A stretch of 64,000 bases of DNA, from NCBI GenBank assembly GCA_965230225.1, contig CBDDKM010000010.1, positions 682,001-746,000 on the forward strand, in the 5' to 3' direction. The notes under the pieces were generated by a model. It ran no database searches and was not told the origin of the DNA. It saw only the letters and a list, made by a program, of their open reading frames with translations. Positions 49,730 through 58,093 of the stretch are shown here, in pieces. Source of the DNA: CALSMU01 sp965230225 (GTDB lineage Bacteria; Bacteroidota; Bacteroidia; Flavobacteriales_D; Parvicellaceae). Every line of letters starts with the position of its first letter. Positions within the stretch are counted from its first letter, which is position 1. The position numbers and the translations under genes are program-made.

Positions 49730-50764
49730 ATGTATAAGGCACTCATCCGTCCGATTTTCTTTCTTTTTGACCCCGAAAAAATTCATCATTTTACATTTAA
49801 GCTAATTCGTATCATCAACTCCATTCCTGGTGTTGGAGGTATTAACCGGGCAATGTATTGTAAAAACGATCCTAAATTGGAGCGTGAATTATTCGGGTTG
49901 AAGTTTAAAAATCCGGTTGGAATTGCTGCAGGATTTGACAAGAACGCCGTTCTCTACAATCAATTAGAAAATTACGGATTTGGATTTTTAGAGATTGGTA
50001 CAGTAACTCCAAAGCCTCAAGATGGGAACCCAACGCCAAGGTTATTCAGACTTAAAGCTGATGAAGCATTAATCAACAGGATGGGATTCAACAATCATGG
50101 TGCGGATGCCATTGTAAAGAACTTGAAAAACAGAAAAACAAAACTCATCATTGGTGGTAACATTGGAAAAAACACTGCTACCTCAAACGATGATGCGATT
50201 GCAGATTACGTATACAATTTTGAAGCTCTCCATGATGTAGTAGATTACTTTGTTGTAAATGTTAGTTGCCCCAATGTAAAGAACCTTACCAAACTACAGG
50301 ATACAGATTTTCTTACAGAGTTACTGGGAGAGTTAAAGCAGATCAACAATACCAAATCCAAACCTAAACCAATCCTCCTTAAAATTGCTCCTAACCTAGA
50401 CCACAATGCACTGGACGAGATCATTGAATTAGTAGCCAATACAGGTATTGATGGTGTTGTGGCAACCAATACTGAAACCAGTCGTGATGGATTAAAAACT
50501 CCAGAAGAGGTAGTTAAGCAAATTGGAAATGGAGGGCTAAGTGGTAAGCCAGTAAGACAAAGATCAACAGAGATAATTCGATACCTTGCAGAAAAATCCA
50601 ATAAGGCTTTCCCTATTATTGGAGTTGGAGGTATTCACTCGGCAGAAGATGCCATTGAAAAAATTGAAGCAGGAGCAGATTTGGTTCAGGTATACACAGG
50701 GTTTATATACGAAGGTCCAAGCTTAATTAAGAAAATTAATAAGGCTATCCTTCAGAGGTCATAA
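49730..50764 (+). CDS. pyrD: Dihydroorotate dehydrogenase, class 2 (quinone-type)
   Basis: A 344-residue enzyme with the membrane-associating N-terminal helices of class 2 (YKALIRPIFFLFDPEKIHHFTF), then NPVGIAAGFDKNA, the FMN site INRMGFNNHGAD and the C-terminal GVGGIHSAEDA. It oxidises dihydroorotate in pyrimidine synthesis. Odd point: the catalytic-loop motif is NVSCPN (residues 177-182), with Cys180 where well-known class 2 enzymes such as E. coli PyrD have serine (NISSPN); cysteine is the class 1 base. Its 3' end overlaps the convergent symporter gene by 20 bases. Confidence 0.94.
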   Translation: MYKALIRPIFFLFDPEKIHHFTFKLIRIINSIPGVGGINRAMYCKNDPKLERELFGLKFKNPVGIAAGFDKNAVLYNQLENYGFGFLEIGTVTPKPQDGNPTPRLFRLKADEALINRMGFNNHGADAIVKNLKNRKTKLIIGGNIGKNTATSNDDAIADYVYNFEALHDVVDYFVVNVSCPNVKNLTKLQDTDFLTELLGELKQINNTKSKPKPILLKIAPNLDHNALDEIIELVANTGIDGVVATNTETSRDGLKTPEEVVKQIGNGGLSGKPVRQRSTEIIRYLAEKSNKAFPIIGVGGIHSAEDAIEKIEAGADLVQVYTGFIYEGPSLIKKINKAILQRS

Positions 50765-52295
50765 TACTATCGTCCACAACATCTTCTCGAATTTCTTCAT
50801 TAGGATTGTATGAAATACTAATCGCAAAGAGTGCTATAAAGGATATTATGGCATTGTAAATAATTAATTCTGCCCCAAATCGGTATTTACCAAAGATTCC
50901 TAACTCCCCTTCTTCTACTCCCGGAGATCCAGTAGAAAAGTACCATAATATTCCCATCATTACAGGTACTGCTACACACACCGGTAACACATACTTATCC
51001 AGTAAGTATCTATCTGTCAAGATTCCAAAGAAAAATAACCCTATTAGCGGACCATAGGTAAACCCTGCCAATTTGATCAACAACCAAATTGCAGAATCCT
51101 CTGAAGTATAACGAAGAATGATCACGGTAAGAGCAAGTACTACAGACATGCCAATATGCACCTGCTTTCTTAATTTTTCCTGTTCTCCTGTCTCTTTCTT
51201 TTCCAGGTTTAAAAAATCAACCGAAAAAGAAGTTGTAAGAGATGTTAACGCAGAATCTGCACTACTGTATGCGGCAGCAATTAGCCCTAGCAAAAAGAAT
51301 ACTCCAACCGCTGTCCCAATTCCACCATTCAGCGCAATCTCAGAAAACAATAAATCTGTTCTTCCATCGGCAATTACTCCATCTCCAACTTGTGTTTCTG
51401 CATTATACATAAACAACAATGCTCCCAATGCCAGAAATATTAGATTAACCACCACCAGCACAAGAGAAAAAGACACCATATTCTTCTGCGCTTCTTTGAT
51501 GTTTTTACAACTTAAGTTTTTCTGCATCATGTCCTGATCCAAACCAGTCATACCTATTGTAATGAACATTCCTCCTAAGAAATGTTTCCAGAAATAATTA
51601 CCAGCCGTCCAGTCCTCGAAGAAAAACATTTTGGAATACTTACTATTAGAAACAGCTTCAACAATTCCTCCCCTTTCTCCAAGGTTTAATGCATCGCTAA
51701 TTAGATAAACCGCAAATATTACGGCAAATAACATAAATGCGGTTTGTAAAGTATCGGTCCAAATAATGGTTTTAATCCCCCCTCTGCTGGTATATATCCA
51801 AATAAGTAGAATTGAAATAACCACGGTTACCCAGAAAGGAATTCCCCAATCTTCGAAAAGGATTTTCTGAAGAACACTCGCCACCAACAACAACCGAATC
51901 GAAGCACCTAAAATTCTTGAAATTAGAAAGAACATGGCACCGGTTTTATAACTCCAAAAACCAAATCGTTTTTCCAAATAACCATAAATGGAAGTTAGGT
52001 TCATTTTATAATAGATGGGCATCAACACATAGGCAATAACAAAATACCCGAATAGGTAACCAAATACCATCTGCATATAGCTAAAGCTACCTCCCATTAC
52101 AGCACCGGGAACAGAAATAAAGGTGATTCCGGAAAGGGAAGCTCCGATCATTCCAAATGCTACAATGTACCAGGGAGATTTTTTATCACCCAGGAAAAAA
52201 GATTGATTATCAGCCTTTCTACTGGTATACCAAGCAATTAGTACTAAAACAGCAAAATATGCTACAATAATGGATATGATCAATGATTTCGACAT
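50745..52295 (-). CDS. Sodium:solute symporter (SSS family)
   Basis: A 516-residue protein with about 13 membrane segments. It begins SLIISIIVAYFAVLVLIAWYTSRKADNQ, a typical SSS start, followed by FGMIGASLSGITFISVPG and LAAAYSSADSALTSL-like sodium-site residues (AAAYSSADSALTSL). I chose the ATG at 52293-52295 because the preceding 35 codons are not membrane-like and run into the divergent promoter region. The substrate (sugar, amino acid or organic acid) cannot be read. It is divergent from the decarboxylase gene and overlaps pyrD at its 3' end. Confidence 0.88.
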   Translation of the reverse strand: MSKSLIISIIVAYFAVLVLIAWYTSRKADNQSFFLGDKKSPWYIVAFGMIGASLSGITFISVPGAVMGGSFSYMQMVFGYLFGYFVIAYVLMPIYYKMNLTSIYGYLEKRFGFWSYKTGAMFFLISRILGASIRLLLVASVLQKILFEDWGIPFWVTVVISILLIWIYTSRGGIKTIIWTDTLQTAFMLFAVIFAVYLISDALNLGERGGIVEAVSNSKYSKMFFFEDWTAGNYFWKHFLGGMFITIGMTGLDQDMMQKNLSCKNIKEAQKNMVSFSLVLVVVNLIFLALGALLFMYNAETQVGDGVIADGRTDLLFSEIALNGGIGTAVGVFFLLGLIAAAYSSADSALTSLTTSFSVDFLNLEKKETGEQEKLRKQVHIGMSVVLALTVIILRYTSEDSAIWLLIKLAGFTYGPLIGLFFFGILTDRYLLDKYVLPVCVAVPVMMGILWYFSTGSPGVEEGELGIFGKYRFGAELIIYNAIISFIALFAISISYNPNEEIREDVVDDSIMTSEG

Positions 52296-52316
52296 AGAAC
52301 AAAGAAAATGAATTGT

Positions 52317-52324
52317 TATGTTTG
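52317..52324 (+). promoter_or_regulatory. -7 promoter element of the PLP decarboxylase gene
   Basis: TATGTTTG, 49 bases before the ATG at 52374; fits TAnnTTTG. It lies between the divergent symporter and decarboxylase genes. Confidence 0.45.
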
Positions 52325-52373
52325 TATCGAACCGATGTAGATTAGATTTCCACGTAAAACTATTAGTATCCTT

Positions 52374-53831
52374 ATGACACTTGAGGAAGAATTGAAACAA
52401 CTAGAAGAATCGTCTAAACAACTGGATCTCAGCACTGAAAAAAGATCAGAATACGATCAGCAAATTAGAGAATACCTATTCAACTTTTTAGATACCCTGG
52501 AGGACAAAACCTCCTGGATGACTAACACTGCTCCCAGTAAGGAAATTTATGATTACCCTATAACAGAAGATGGGTATTCCATGGAAGAAATGCTTGCTCT
52601 TTATGAAAGAGCTGTTAACAGCACAGGGCTACAACCTGCTTCAGGTGGACATTTAGGGTACATCCCTGGAGGAGGTGTTCCTCTTTCAGGATATGGAGAT
52701 TTAATCGCTGCAATTACTAATAAGTATTCCGGGGTATTTTTTGGTAATCCTGGTGCTATCCGAATGGAAAATCACCTCATCGACTGGACCGCCAAAATAT
52801 TTGGATTTACAGGTGAATATGGAGGAAATCTTACTACAGGAGGAAGCATTGGTAATCTTATCGCCATCGTATCGGCAAGGGATGATCATCAAATTAAAGG
52901 TAAAGATTATGAAAAGACAGTGATTTACGGTTCTTCCCAAATGCACCATAGCCTAAATAAAGCTATTCGAATTGCCGGACTCAACGAATGCATTTACAGA
53001 AGCATTCCACTAAAAGAAAACCACCACTTAGATACAGAAATATTATCCAACCAAATTTTGCAGGATATAAGCAACGGACTGAATCCATTCCTAATCATTG
53101 CATCCGCCGGAACAACAGACACCGGGATTGTAGATGATTTAGAAAGGATAGGCCATATTGCCCAAGAAAATAACTGCTGGTTTCATGTAGATGGAGCATA
53201 CGGAGGATATTTCTATCTACTGGATCAACTTAAAGGAAAATTTAAGGGAATAGAATTAGCCGATTCATTGGTTATTGACCCTCACAAAGGTTTGTTTTTA
53301 CCTTATGGAACAGGTATGGTACTGGTAAAAAAGAGAGAGGCCATGCTACACTCTCATTATTACACAGCCAACTACATGCAGGATGCTTACAAAGCACCTG
53401 AGGAATGGTCGCCTGCTGATGTTTCTCCGGAACTCTCCAGAAATTTCAGAGGAATGAGAATGTGGCTACCACTGATGGTACACGGTATAAAAGTGTTTAA
53501 GGATTCCATTTATGAAAAATTCCTACTCACCAAATATGCCTATAGAGAATTACAAAAAAGATCTTACGTTGAAGTTGGACCGGAACACGAATTAACCGTT
53601 CAAACATTCCGATTCATTAAAGAAGGTTTGTCTCTGGAAGAAACTAATGAACTGAACAACAAAATGCTGGAAGGACTCCATGAGGATGGTAGAATATTCA
53701 TCTCTTCCACCACTATTAATGGACAATTTACCTTGAGATTGGCTATACTCTCCTTTAGAACACATCAAAGAGAAATTGATTTGGTGTTAGAAATGATGGA
53801 CAAACAGGCCAGAAGATTTGGGTTAATATAA
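52374..53831 (+). CDS. PLP-dependent group II decarboxylase
   Basis: A 485-residue enzyme of the aromatic-L-amino-acid/glutamate decarboxylase family: SGGHLGYIPGGG at the N-terminal part, WFHVDGAYGGYF (aspartate binding the PLP nitrogen) and IDPHKGLFLPYG with the Schiff-base lysine. It removes CO2 from an amino acid to yield an amine; the exact substrate (aromatic, glutamate or diaminobutyrate class) is not clear. Short N-terminal segment rich in charged residues. Single gene, with recR beginning 60 bases downstream. Confidence 0.88.
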   Translation: MTLEEELKQLEESSKQLDLSTEKRSEYDQQIREYLFNFLDTLEDKTSWMTNTAPSKEIYDYPITEDGYSMEEMLALYERAVNSTGLQPASGGHLGYIPGGGVPLSGYGDLIAAITNKYSGVFFGNPGAIRMENHLIDWTAKIFGFTGEYGGNLTTGGSIGNLIAIVSARDDHQIKGKDYEKTVIYGSSQMHHSLNKAIRIAGLNECIYRSIPLKENHHLDTEILSNQILQDISNGLNPFLIIASAGTTDTGIVDDLERIGHIAQENNCWFHVDGAYGGYFYLLDQLKGKFKGIELADSLVIDPHKGLFLPYGTGMVLVKKREAMLHSHYYTANYMQDAYKAPEEWSPADVSPELSRNFRGMRMWLPLMVHGIKVFKDSIYEKFLLTKYAYRELQKRSYVEVGPEHELTVQTFRFIKEGLSLEETNELNNKMLEGLHEDGRIFISSTTINGQFTLRLAILSFRTHQREIDLVLEMMDKQARRFGLI

Positions 53832-53879
53832 TTGTGAATAGATTATTAATTGGCGGTTAAAAACTTGCTCTAAATAGTC

Positions 53880-53887
53880 TATTTTTG
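53880..53887 (+). promoter_or_regulatory. -7 promoter element of recR
   Basis: TATTTTTG followed by CAAC, four bases before the GTG start at 53892; a leaderless mRNA is likely. Confidence 0.55.
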
Positions 53888-53891
53888 CAAC

Positions 53892-54506
53892 GTGGATTTT
53901 AACTCTAGATTACTTAATAACGCTGTAGAACAGATGAGTTCTTTACCAGGAGTTGGTAAAAGGACAGCTCTTCGATTAGTCCTTCATTTACTCAACGAAT
54001 CTGAAGAGGAGGTAAGAGCTTTCTCCAATGCATTCACCAATTTAAGGGAGGGAATCAAGTTTTGTAAAAAGTGTCATAACATTAGTGATGCAGATCTTTG
54101 TGAAATTTGCATTAATCCAAACAGAGATCAATCTACCATTTGTGTGGTACAGGATATTAGGGACATTTTAGCAATAGAATCTACCATGCAATTTAAAGGG
54201 TACTACCATGTACTAGGAGGAATCATCTCTCCTATGGATGGCATTGGACCGGACGATTTAAATATCGACACATTACTGGAAAGAGCTAATTCGGAAGAGG
54301 TAAAAGAGGTGATACTAGCTTTAAGTGCTACCATGGAAGGCGACACAACCAACTTCTACCTTTTCAAAAAACTTTCTTCCTGTAACGTTGAAACTAGCGT
54401 AATTGCAAGAGGAATAGGAATAGGAAATGAACTGGAATATACTGATGAAATTACTCTTGGTCGATCCATTCTTAATCGATCTCCATTCGAAACTAATCTT
54501 ACTTAA
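53892..54506 (+). CDS. recR: Recombination mediator RecR
   Basis: A 204-residue protein of standard length: helix-hairpin-helix SSLPGVGKRTALRL at the N-terminus, a four-cysteine zinc finger (CKKCHNISDADLCEIC), a Toprim domain (ICVVQDIRDILAIE, YHVLGG) and a C-terminal ARGIGIGNELEYTDEITLGRS-type end. RecR works with RecO/RecF to load RecA at gaps. It starts at GTG, right beside its -7 element. Confidence 0.95.
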   Translation: MDFNSRLLNNAVEQMSSLPGVGKRTALRLVLHLLNESEEEVRAFSNAFTNLREGIKFCKKCHNISDADLCEICINPNRDQSTICVVQDIRDILAIESTMQFKGYYHVLGGIISPMDGIGPDDLNIDTLLERANSEEVKEVILALSATMEGDTTNFYLFKKLSSCNVETSVIARGIGIGNELEYTDEITLGRSILNRSPFETNLT

Positions 54507-54593
54507 TTACAATATTTTAATCAGGATCAAGTTTATGACCTGACTAAAAATTTGAAAACTTTGTGCATCTTTGCTTTGCACTAAAATTAGCGC

Positions 54594-56528
54594 TTGAAAC
54601 TTTCGGTAATCATAGTCAATTATAATGTTGAGTACTTTCTAGAGCAGTGTCTAAACTCTGTTCGGAAAGCGTCTCATGGGCTGGACATTGAAACATTTGT
54701 GGTGGACAACAACTCCATTGATGGTTCAGTTAATATGGTTCGCGAAAAATTTCCGGAAGTTCATTTAATTGCCAACAAAGACAATCCAGGATTTTCTAAA
54801 GCTAATAATCAAGCCATTAGAATCTCCAATGGTGAATACGTTTTATTGCTAAACCCGGACACCATTGTAGAAGAAGACACTTTCAAAAAGTGTATCAATT
54901 TCATGGACGAACATCCAGACTCCGGAGGATTGGGAGTAAAGATGATCGATGGTAAAGGGAAGTTTCTTCCCGAATCAAAAAGGGGATTACCGACCCCAGA
55001 TGTAGCCTTTTACAAAATATTTGGTCTATCTTCTCTCTTCCCTAGAAACAGGAAATTTGCAAAGTACCATTTAGGATACCTTTCGAAAGATGAGAATCAT
55101 GAAATAGAGGTTCTTTCTGGAGCATTTATGATGATGAGAAAAGAGGCACTCGACAAAGTTGGGTTGTTGGATGAAGATTTTTTCATGTATGGAGAGGACA
55201 TTGACCTTTCCTACCGAATAATTAAGGGAGGATACAAGAACTATTATTTTTCGGATACCAGCATCATTCACTACAAGGGAGAAAGTACCAAGAAAAGCTC
55301 TGTTAATTATGTATTTGTGTTTTACAATGCAATGATCATTTTTGCTAAAAAACACTTTTCCGAGAAGAATGCTAAAACATTTTCTTTCCTCATTAACATT
55401 GCCATTTACTTAAGGGCGTCCATTGCTATTTTGAATCGATTTGTTAAGCAAATTGCTTTCCCATTCATCGATTTTGTTCTTATTCTTATTTCATTATTCC
55501 TGATCACAAAAGGGTATGAGGTTTTTAGAGATAAAGGAGCCTATCCTACTGAAGTAATTAACTATGCACTTCCCTCCTACTCCCTAATTTGGGTATTAAT
55601 TTCTTACCTCACTGGTGCGTACGACAAACCTATCAAACTCATTAATTCACTTAAGGGAATTCTACTCGGAACGGGGATCATTTTAATGGTTTATGGGTTG
55701 TTGCCAAAATCGGTACAATTTTCCAGAATCATTATTCTTTTAGGAGCCGCAGGAGGTTTAATTTCCATGTTGGTTTCCAGAGGACTAGCTCACCTCTCAG
55801 GAAATAAGGACTATAGCTTAAACAAAACCAAAAACCAGCGATTTATAATTGTTGGTAAGCATGATGAGGCAGACAGAATCAAAACATTATTGAGCCAAAC
55901 AACTCCTATCACCTATTCTGCTATTCTGGCACCGGAGGAGATTGACGACAAAGGATATGATGGTCACCTCAATCAAATTGGCGACATGGTTCACATCAAT
56001 AAGGTTAGTGAGGTCATTTTTTGTGCAAGAGATATTTCAGCACAAAGGATTATCGAATTAATGTCTGAAATTCAAGACAAGAACATCGATTTTAAAATTG
56101 CCCAACCAGATAGTTTATACCTCATAGGCAGCAATAGTATTCATACATCCGGAGATTTATATTTAATGGAGGTGAACAATATTGACAAGAAGAGTAACCT
56201 TAGAAACAAAAGATTACTGGATTTCTGTTTGTCAATTGTTCTCTTGGCCACTTACCCTGTTTTTCTGGTTATCACAGGAAAACCAAGCCAGTTGTTAAAG
56301 AATATATTCTCGGTTCTTTTTGCTAGAAAAAGCTGGGTGGGATATGCTCAATCGGAGGATAATCAACCTTTACCTCCAATCAGGAAAAGTGTGTTAAAAA
56401 TTTCAGATCACCTTAAAAATCCCAGCCTGGAAACACAAAAAAAACTGAATGTGATATATGCCAAAGATTACTCCTTAAATACAGACGTAAAAACCATTCT
56501 AAAAAACCTAAAAAAACTAGGCAACTAA
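54594..56528 (+). CDS. Family 2 glycosyltransferase fused to a degenerate sugar-phosphate transferase
   Basis: A 644-residue protein starting at TTG. Residues ~1-260 are a GT2 domain of the rhamnosyltransferase kind (LSVIIVNYNVEYFLEQC, LLNPDTIVEEDTF, FFMYGEDIDLSYRI). Residues ~290-400 have several membrane helices, ~410-520 a Rossmann-like sensor (RFIIVGKHDEADRI), and ~535-644 the opening (RNKRLLDFCLSIVLLATYPVF) and closing (YAKDYSLNTDVKTIL) segments of a polyprenyl-phosphate sugar-1-phosphate transferase, with the central catalytic portion missing. The GT2 part is likely active; the transferase part is probably structural. It may act in lipid A/O-antigen assembly. Confidence 0.85.
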   Translation: MKLSVIIVNYNVEYFLEQCLNSVRKASHGLDIETFVVDNNSIDGSVNMVREKFPEVHLIANKDNPGFSKANNQAIRISNGEYVLLLNPDTIVEEDTFKKCINFMDEHPDSGGLGVKMIDGKGKFLPESKRGLPTPDVAFYKIFGLSSLFPRNRKFAKYHLGYLSKDENHEIEVLSGAFMMMRKEALDKVGLLDEDFFMYGEDIDLSYRIIKGGYKNYYFSDTSIIHYKGESTKKSSVNYVFVFYNAMIIFAKKHFSEKNAKTFSFLINIAIYLRASIAILNRFVKQIAFPFIDFVLILISLFLITKGYEVFRDKGAYPTEVINYALPSYSLIWVLISYLTGAYDKPIKLINSLKGILLGTGIILMVYGLLPKSVQFSRIIILLGAAGGLISMLVSRGLAHLSGNKDYSLNKTKNQRFIIVGKHDEADRIKTLLSQTTPITYSAILAPEEIDDKGYDGHLNQIGDMVHINKVSEVIFCARDISAQRIIELMSEIQDKNIDFKIAQPDSLYLIGSNSIHTSGDLYLMEVNNIDKKSNLRNKRLLDFCLSIVLLATYPVFLVITGKPSQLLKNIFSVLFARKSWVGYAQSEDNQPLPPIRKSVLKISDHLKNPSLETQKKLNVIYAKDYSLNTDVKTILKNLKKLGN

Positions 56529-56615
56529 CCCTCGTTAAACACTGTATTACAACAAATTACACACACCTACCCTTTTCTCAAAAAGGGCATCTTACCAAAG
56601 TCCTTTATTATTTAA

Positions 56616-56646
56616 TTGCTAATCCTATTTTTTTCGGCTATTTTTG
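56616..56646 (+). promoter_or_regulatory. -33/-7 promoter of the E2 gene
   Basis: TTG at 56616-56618, 20 bases, then TATTTTTG at 56639-56646. Both elements and the spacing match Bacteroidota promoters, making this the best-formed promoter in the window. The ATG is 45 bases downstream. Confidence 0.65.
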
Positions 56647-56691
56647 CGGCTTTATACAGGGTATAAATCAACATATTAGAAGAAAGAAATT

Positions 56692-58038
56692 ATGGCAGAT
56701 ATTGAAATTTTACTACCTAAGATGGGGGAAAGTGTTGCTGAAGCAACCATTACAACTTGGTTAAAAGAAGTTGGTGACACAATTGAGGAGGATGAACCGA
56801 TTGTTGAAATCGCAACAGATAAGGTAGACTCTGAAGTTCCTGCTCCGGCATCTGGAGTATTGAAACAAAAACTGTTTAACGAAGGAGATGTCGTTCAGGT
56901 TGGAGCAGTTTTCGCCATTATTGGTGCTGAAGGAGAAGAAGTGGTGGTTAGTGCACCAGCTCCTGCAAAAGAAGAAGTTGCTGAAACTGTTGAAGAAGTA
57001 GCAGAGCAATTATTAGAGCCGATTATGGCTAATGGAAACGGTGCTGTTCCTAAGAATGGGCCAAGTGGGAAATTCTACTCTCCATTGGTGAGAAGCATCG
57101 CTCAAAAAGAAGGAATTCAAATCACAGAATTAGAGCAAATCAGTGGTACCGGACAAGACGGTAGAGTGACTAAAAATGACATTTTAGGATACCTTGAAAC
57201 CAGAACATCTGCACCAGCTGCAGCTCCAGTAAAAGAAGCGGCACCTGCACCGGCAGCAGCACCAAAATCTGCACCAGCTCCGGCAGCGGCGGCTCCAGTT
57301 CATAAAGCACCTCCGGTTCCGATTGGACCTAACGATGAAATTGTTGAGATGGATCGTATGAGAAAGCTTATTGCTGACCATATGGTAATGTCGAAACACG
57401 TTTCTCCTCACGTAACCTCTTTCGTTGAGGCTGACGTAACTAATATCGTTATGTGGAGAAACAAGCATAAAGATGCATTCTTTAAGAGAGAAGGGGAAAA
57501 ATTAACGTTTACCCCAATCTTTATGGAAGCTGTAATTAAGGCTCTTAAAGACTTCCCTAAAGTAAATGCTATGCTGGATGGCACTAATGTTGTTATTAAG
57601 AAGGATATTAACCTTGGAATGGCAACTGCTTTACCAACAGGAAACTTAATTGTACCGGTTATTCACAATGCTGATCAATACAACATGGTTGGATTAGCCA
57701 AAAAAGTGAACAGCCTTGCTAATAATGCAAGAAACAACAATCTTGCTCCTGACGAAATTCAGGGAGGAACATACACAGTAACTAACGTAGGTACCTTTGG
57801 AAACGTAATGGGAACACCTATTATCAACCAACCTCAAAGTGCTATTTTAGCACTTGGAGCTATTAGGAAGAAACCTGCTGTTATCGAAACACCACAAGGA
57901 GATACTATTGGTATTAGACACATGATGTTCCTTTCTCACTCATACGATCACAGAATTGTTGATGGTGCTTTAGGAGGAAGTTTCGTGAAGCGAGTTGCAG
58001 ACTATTTAGAACAATTCGACATTAATAGAGAAATCTAA
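56692..58038 (+). CDS. 2-oxo acid dehydrogenase E2 (dihydrolipoamide acyltransferase)
   Basis: A 448-residue protein: lipoyl domain with the modified lysine in EIATDKVDSEVPAP (~residue 43), an Ala/Pro-rich hinge, a peripheral subunit-binding domain (SPLVRSIAQKEGI), a second Ala/Pro linker, and the catalytic domain ending with SYDHRIVDGALGG, which carries the HxxxDG motif. It transfers acyl groups to CoA in a branched-chain, 2-oxoglutarate or pyruvate complex; the sequence looks most like the branched-chain/Bkd type, but E1 and E3 genes are not adjacent. It has its own well-formed promoter. Confidence 0.92.
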   Translation: MADIEILLPKMGESVAEATITTWLKEVGDTIEEDEPIVEIATDKVDSEVPAPASGVLKQKLFNEGDVVQVGAVFAIIGAEGEEVVVSAPAPAKEEVAETVEEVAEQLLEPIMANGNGAVPKNGPSGKFYSPLVRSIAQKEGIQITELEQISGTGQDGRVTKNDILGYLETRTSAPAAAPVKEAAPAPAAAPKSAPAPAAAAPVHKAPPVPIGPNDEIVEMDRMRKLIADHMVMSKHVSPHVTSFVEADVTNIVMWRNKHKDAFFKREGEKLTFTPIFMEAVIKALKDFPKVNAMLDGTNVVIKKDINLGMATALPTGNLIVPVIHNADQYNMVGLAKKVNSLANNARNNNLAPDEIQGGTYTVTNVGTFGNVMGTPIINQPQSAILALGAIRKKPAVIETPQGDTIGIRHMMFLSHSYDHRIVDGALGGSFVKRVADYLEQFDINREI

Positions 58039-58059
58039 ATATTTTGTCGACAGAAAAAA

Positions 58060-58067
58060 TAGTTTTG
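58060..58067 (+). promoter_or_regulatory. -7 promoter element of the TPR-PD40-OmpA gene
   Basis: TAGTTTTG, 26 bases before the ATG at 58094; fits TAnnTTTG. Confidence 0.5.
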
Positions 58068-58093
58068 TATATTTAGATCAAATTGACTAGCGG

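Noticed and set aside
51118..51537. 139-codon plus-strand open frame
   Set aside because: Antisense to membrane helices of the symporter, with no start signal or homology cue.
52296..52400. Upstream in-frame start for the sodium symporter
   Set aside because: The extra 35 residues are polar, unlike SSS proteins, and would overlap the start of the divergent decarboxylase gene.
56570..56587. CCCTTTT/AAAAGGG hairpin after the GT2 fusion gene as a terminator
   Set aside because: Seven pairs without a following T tract; could still matter but is not convincing.
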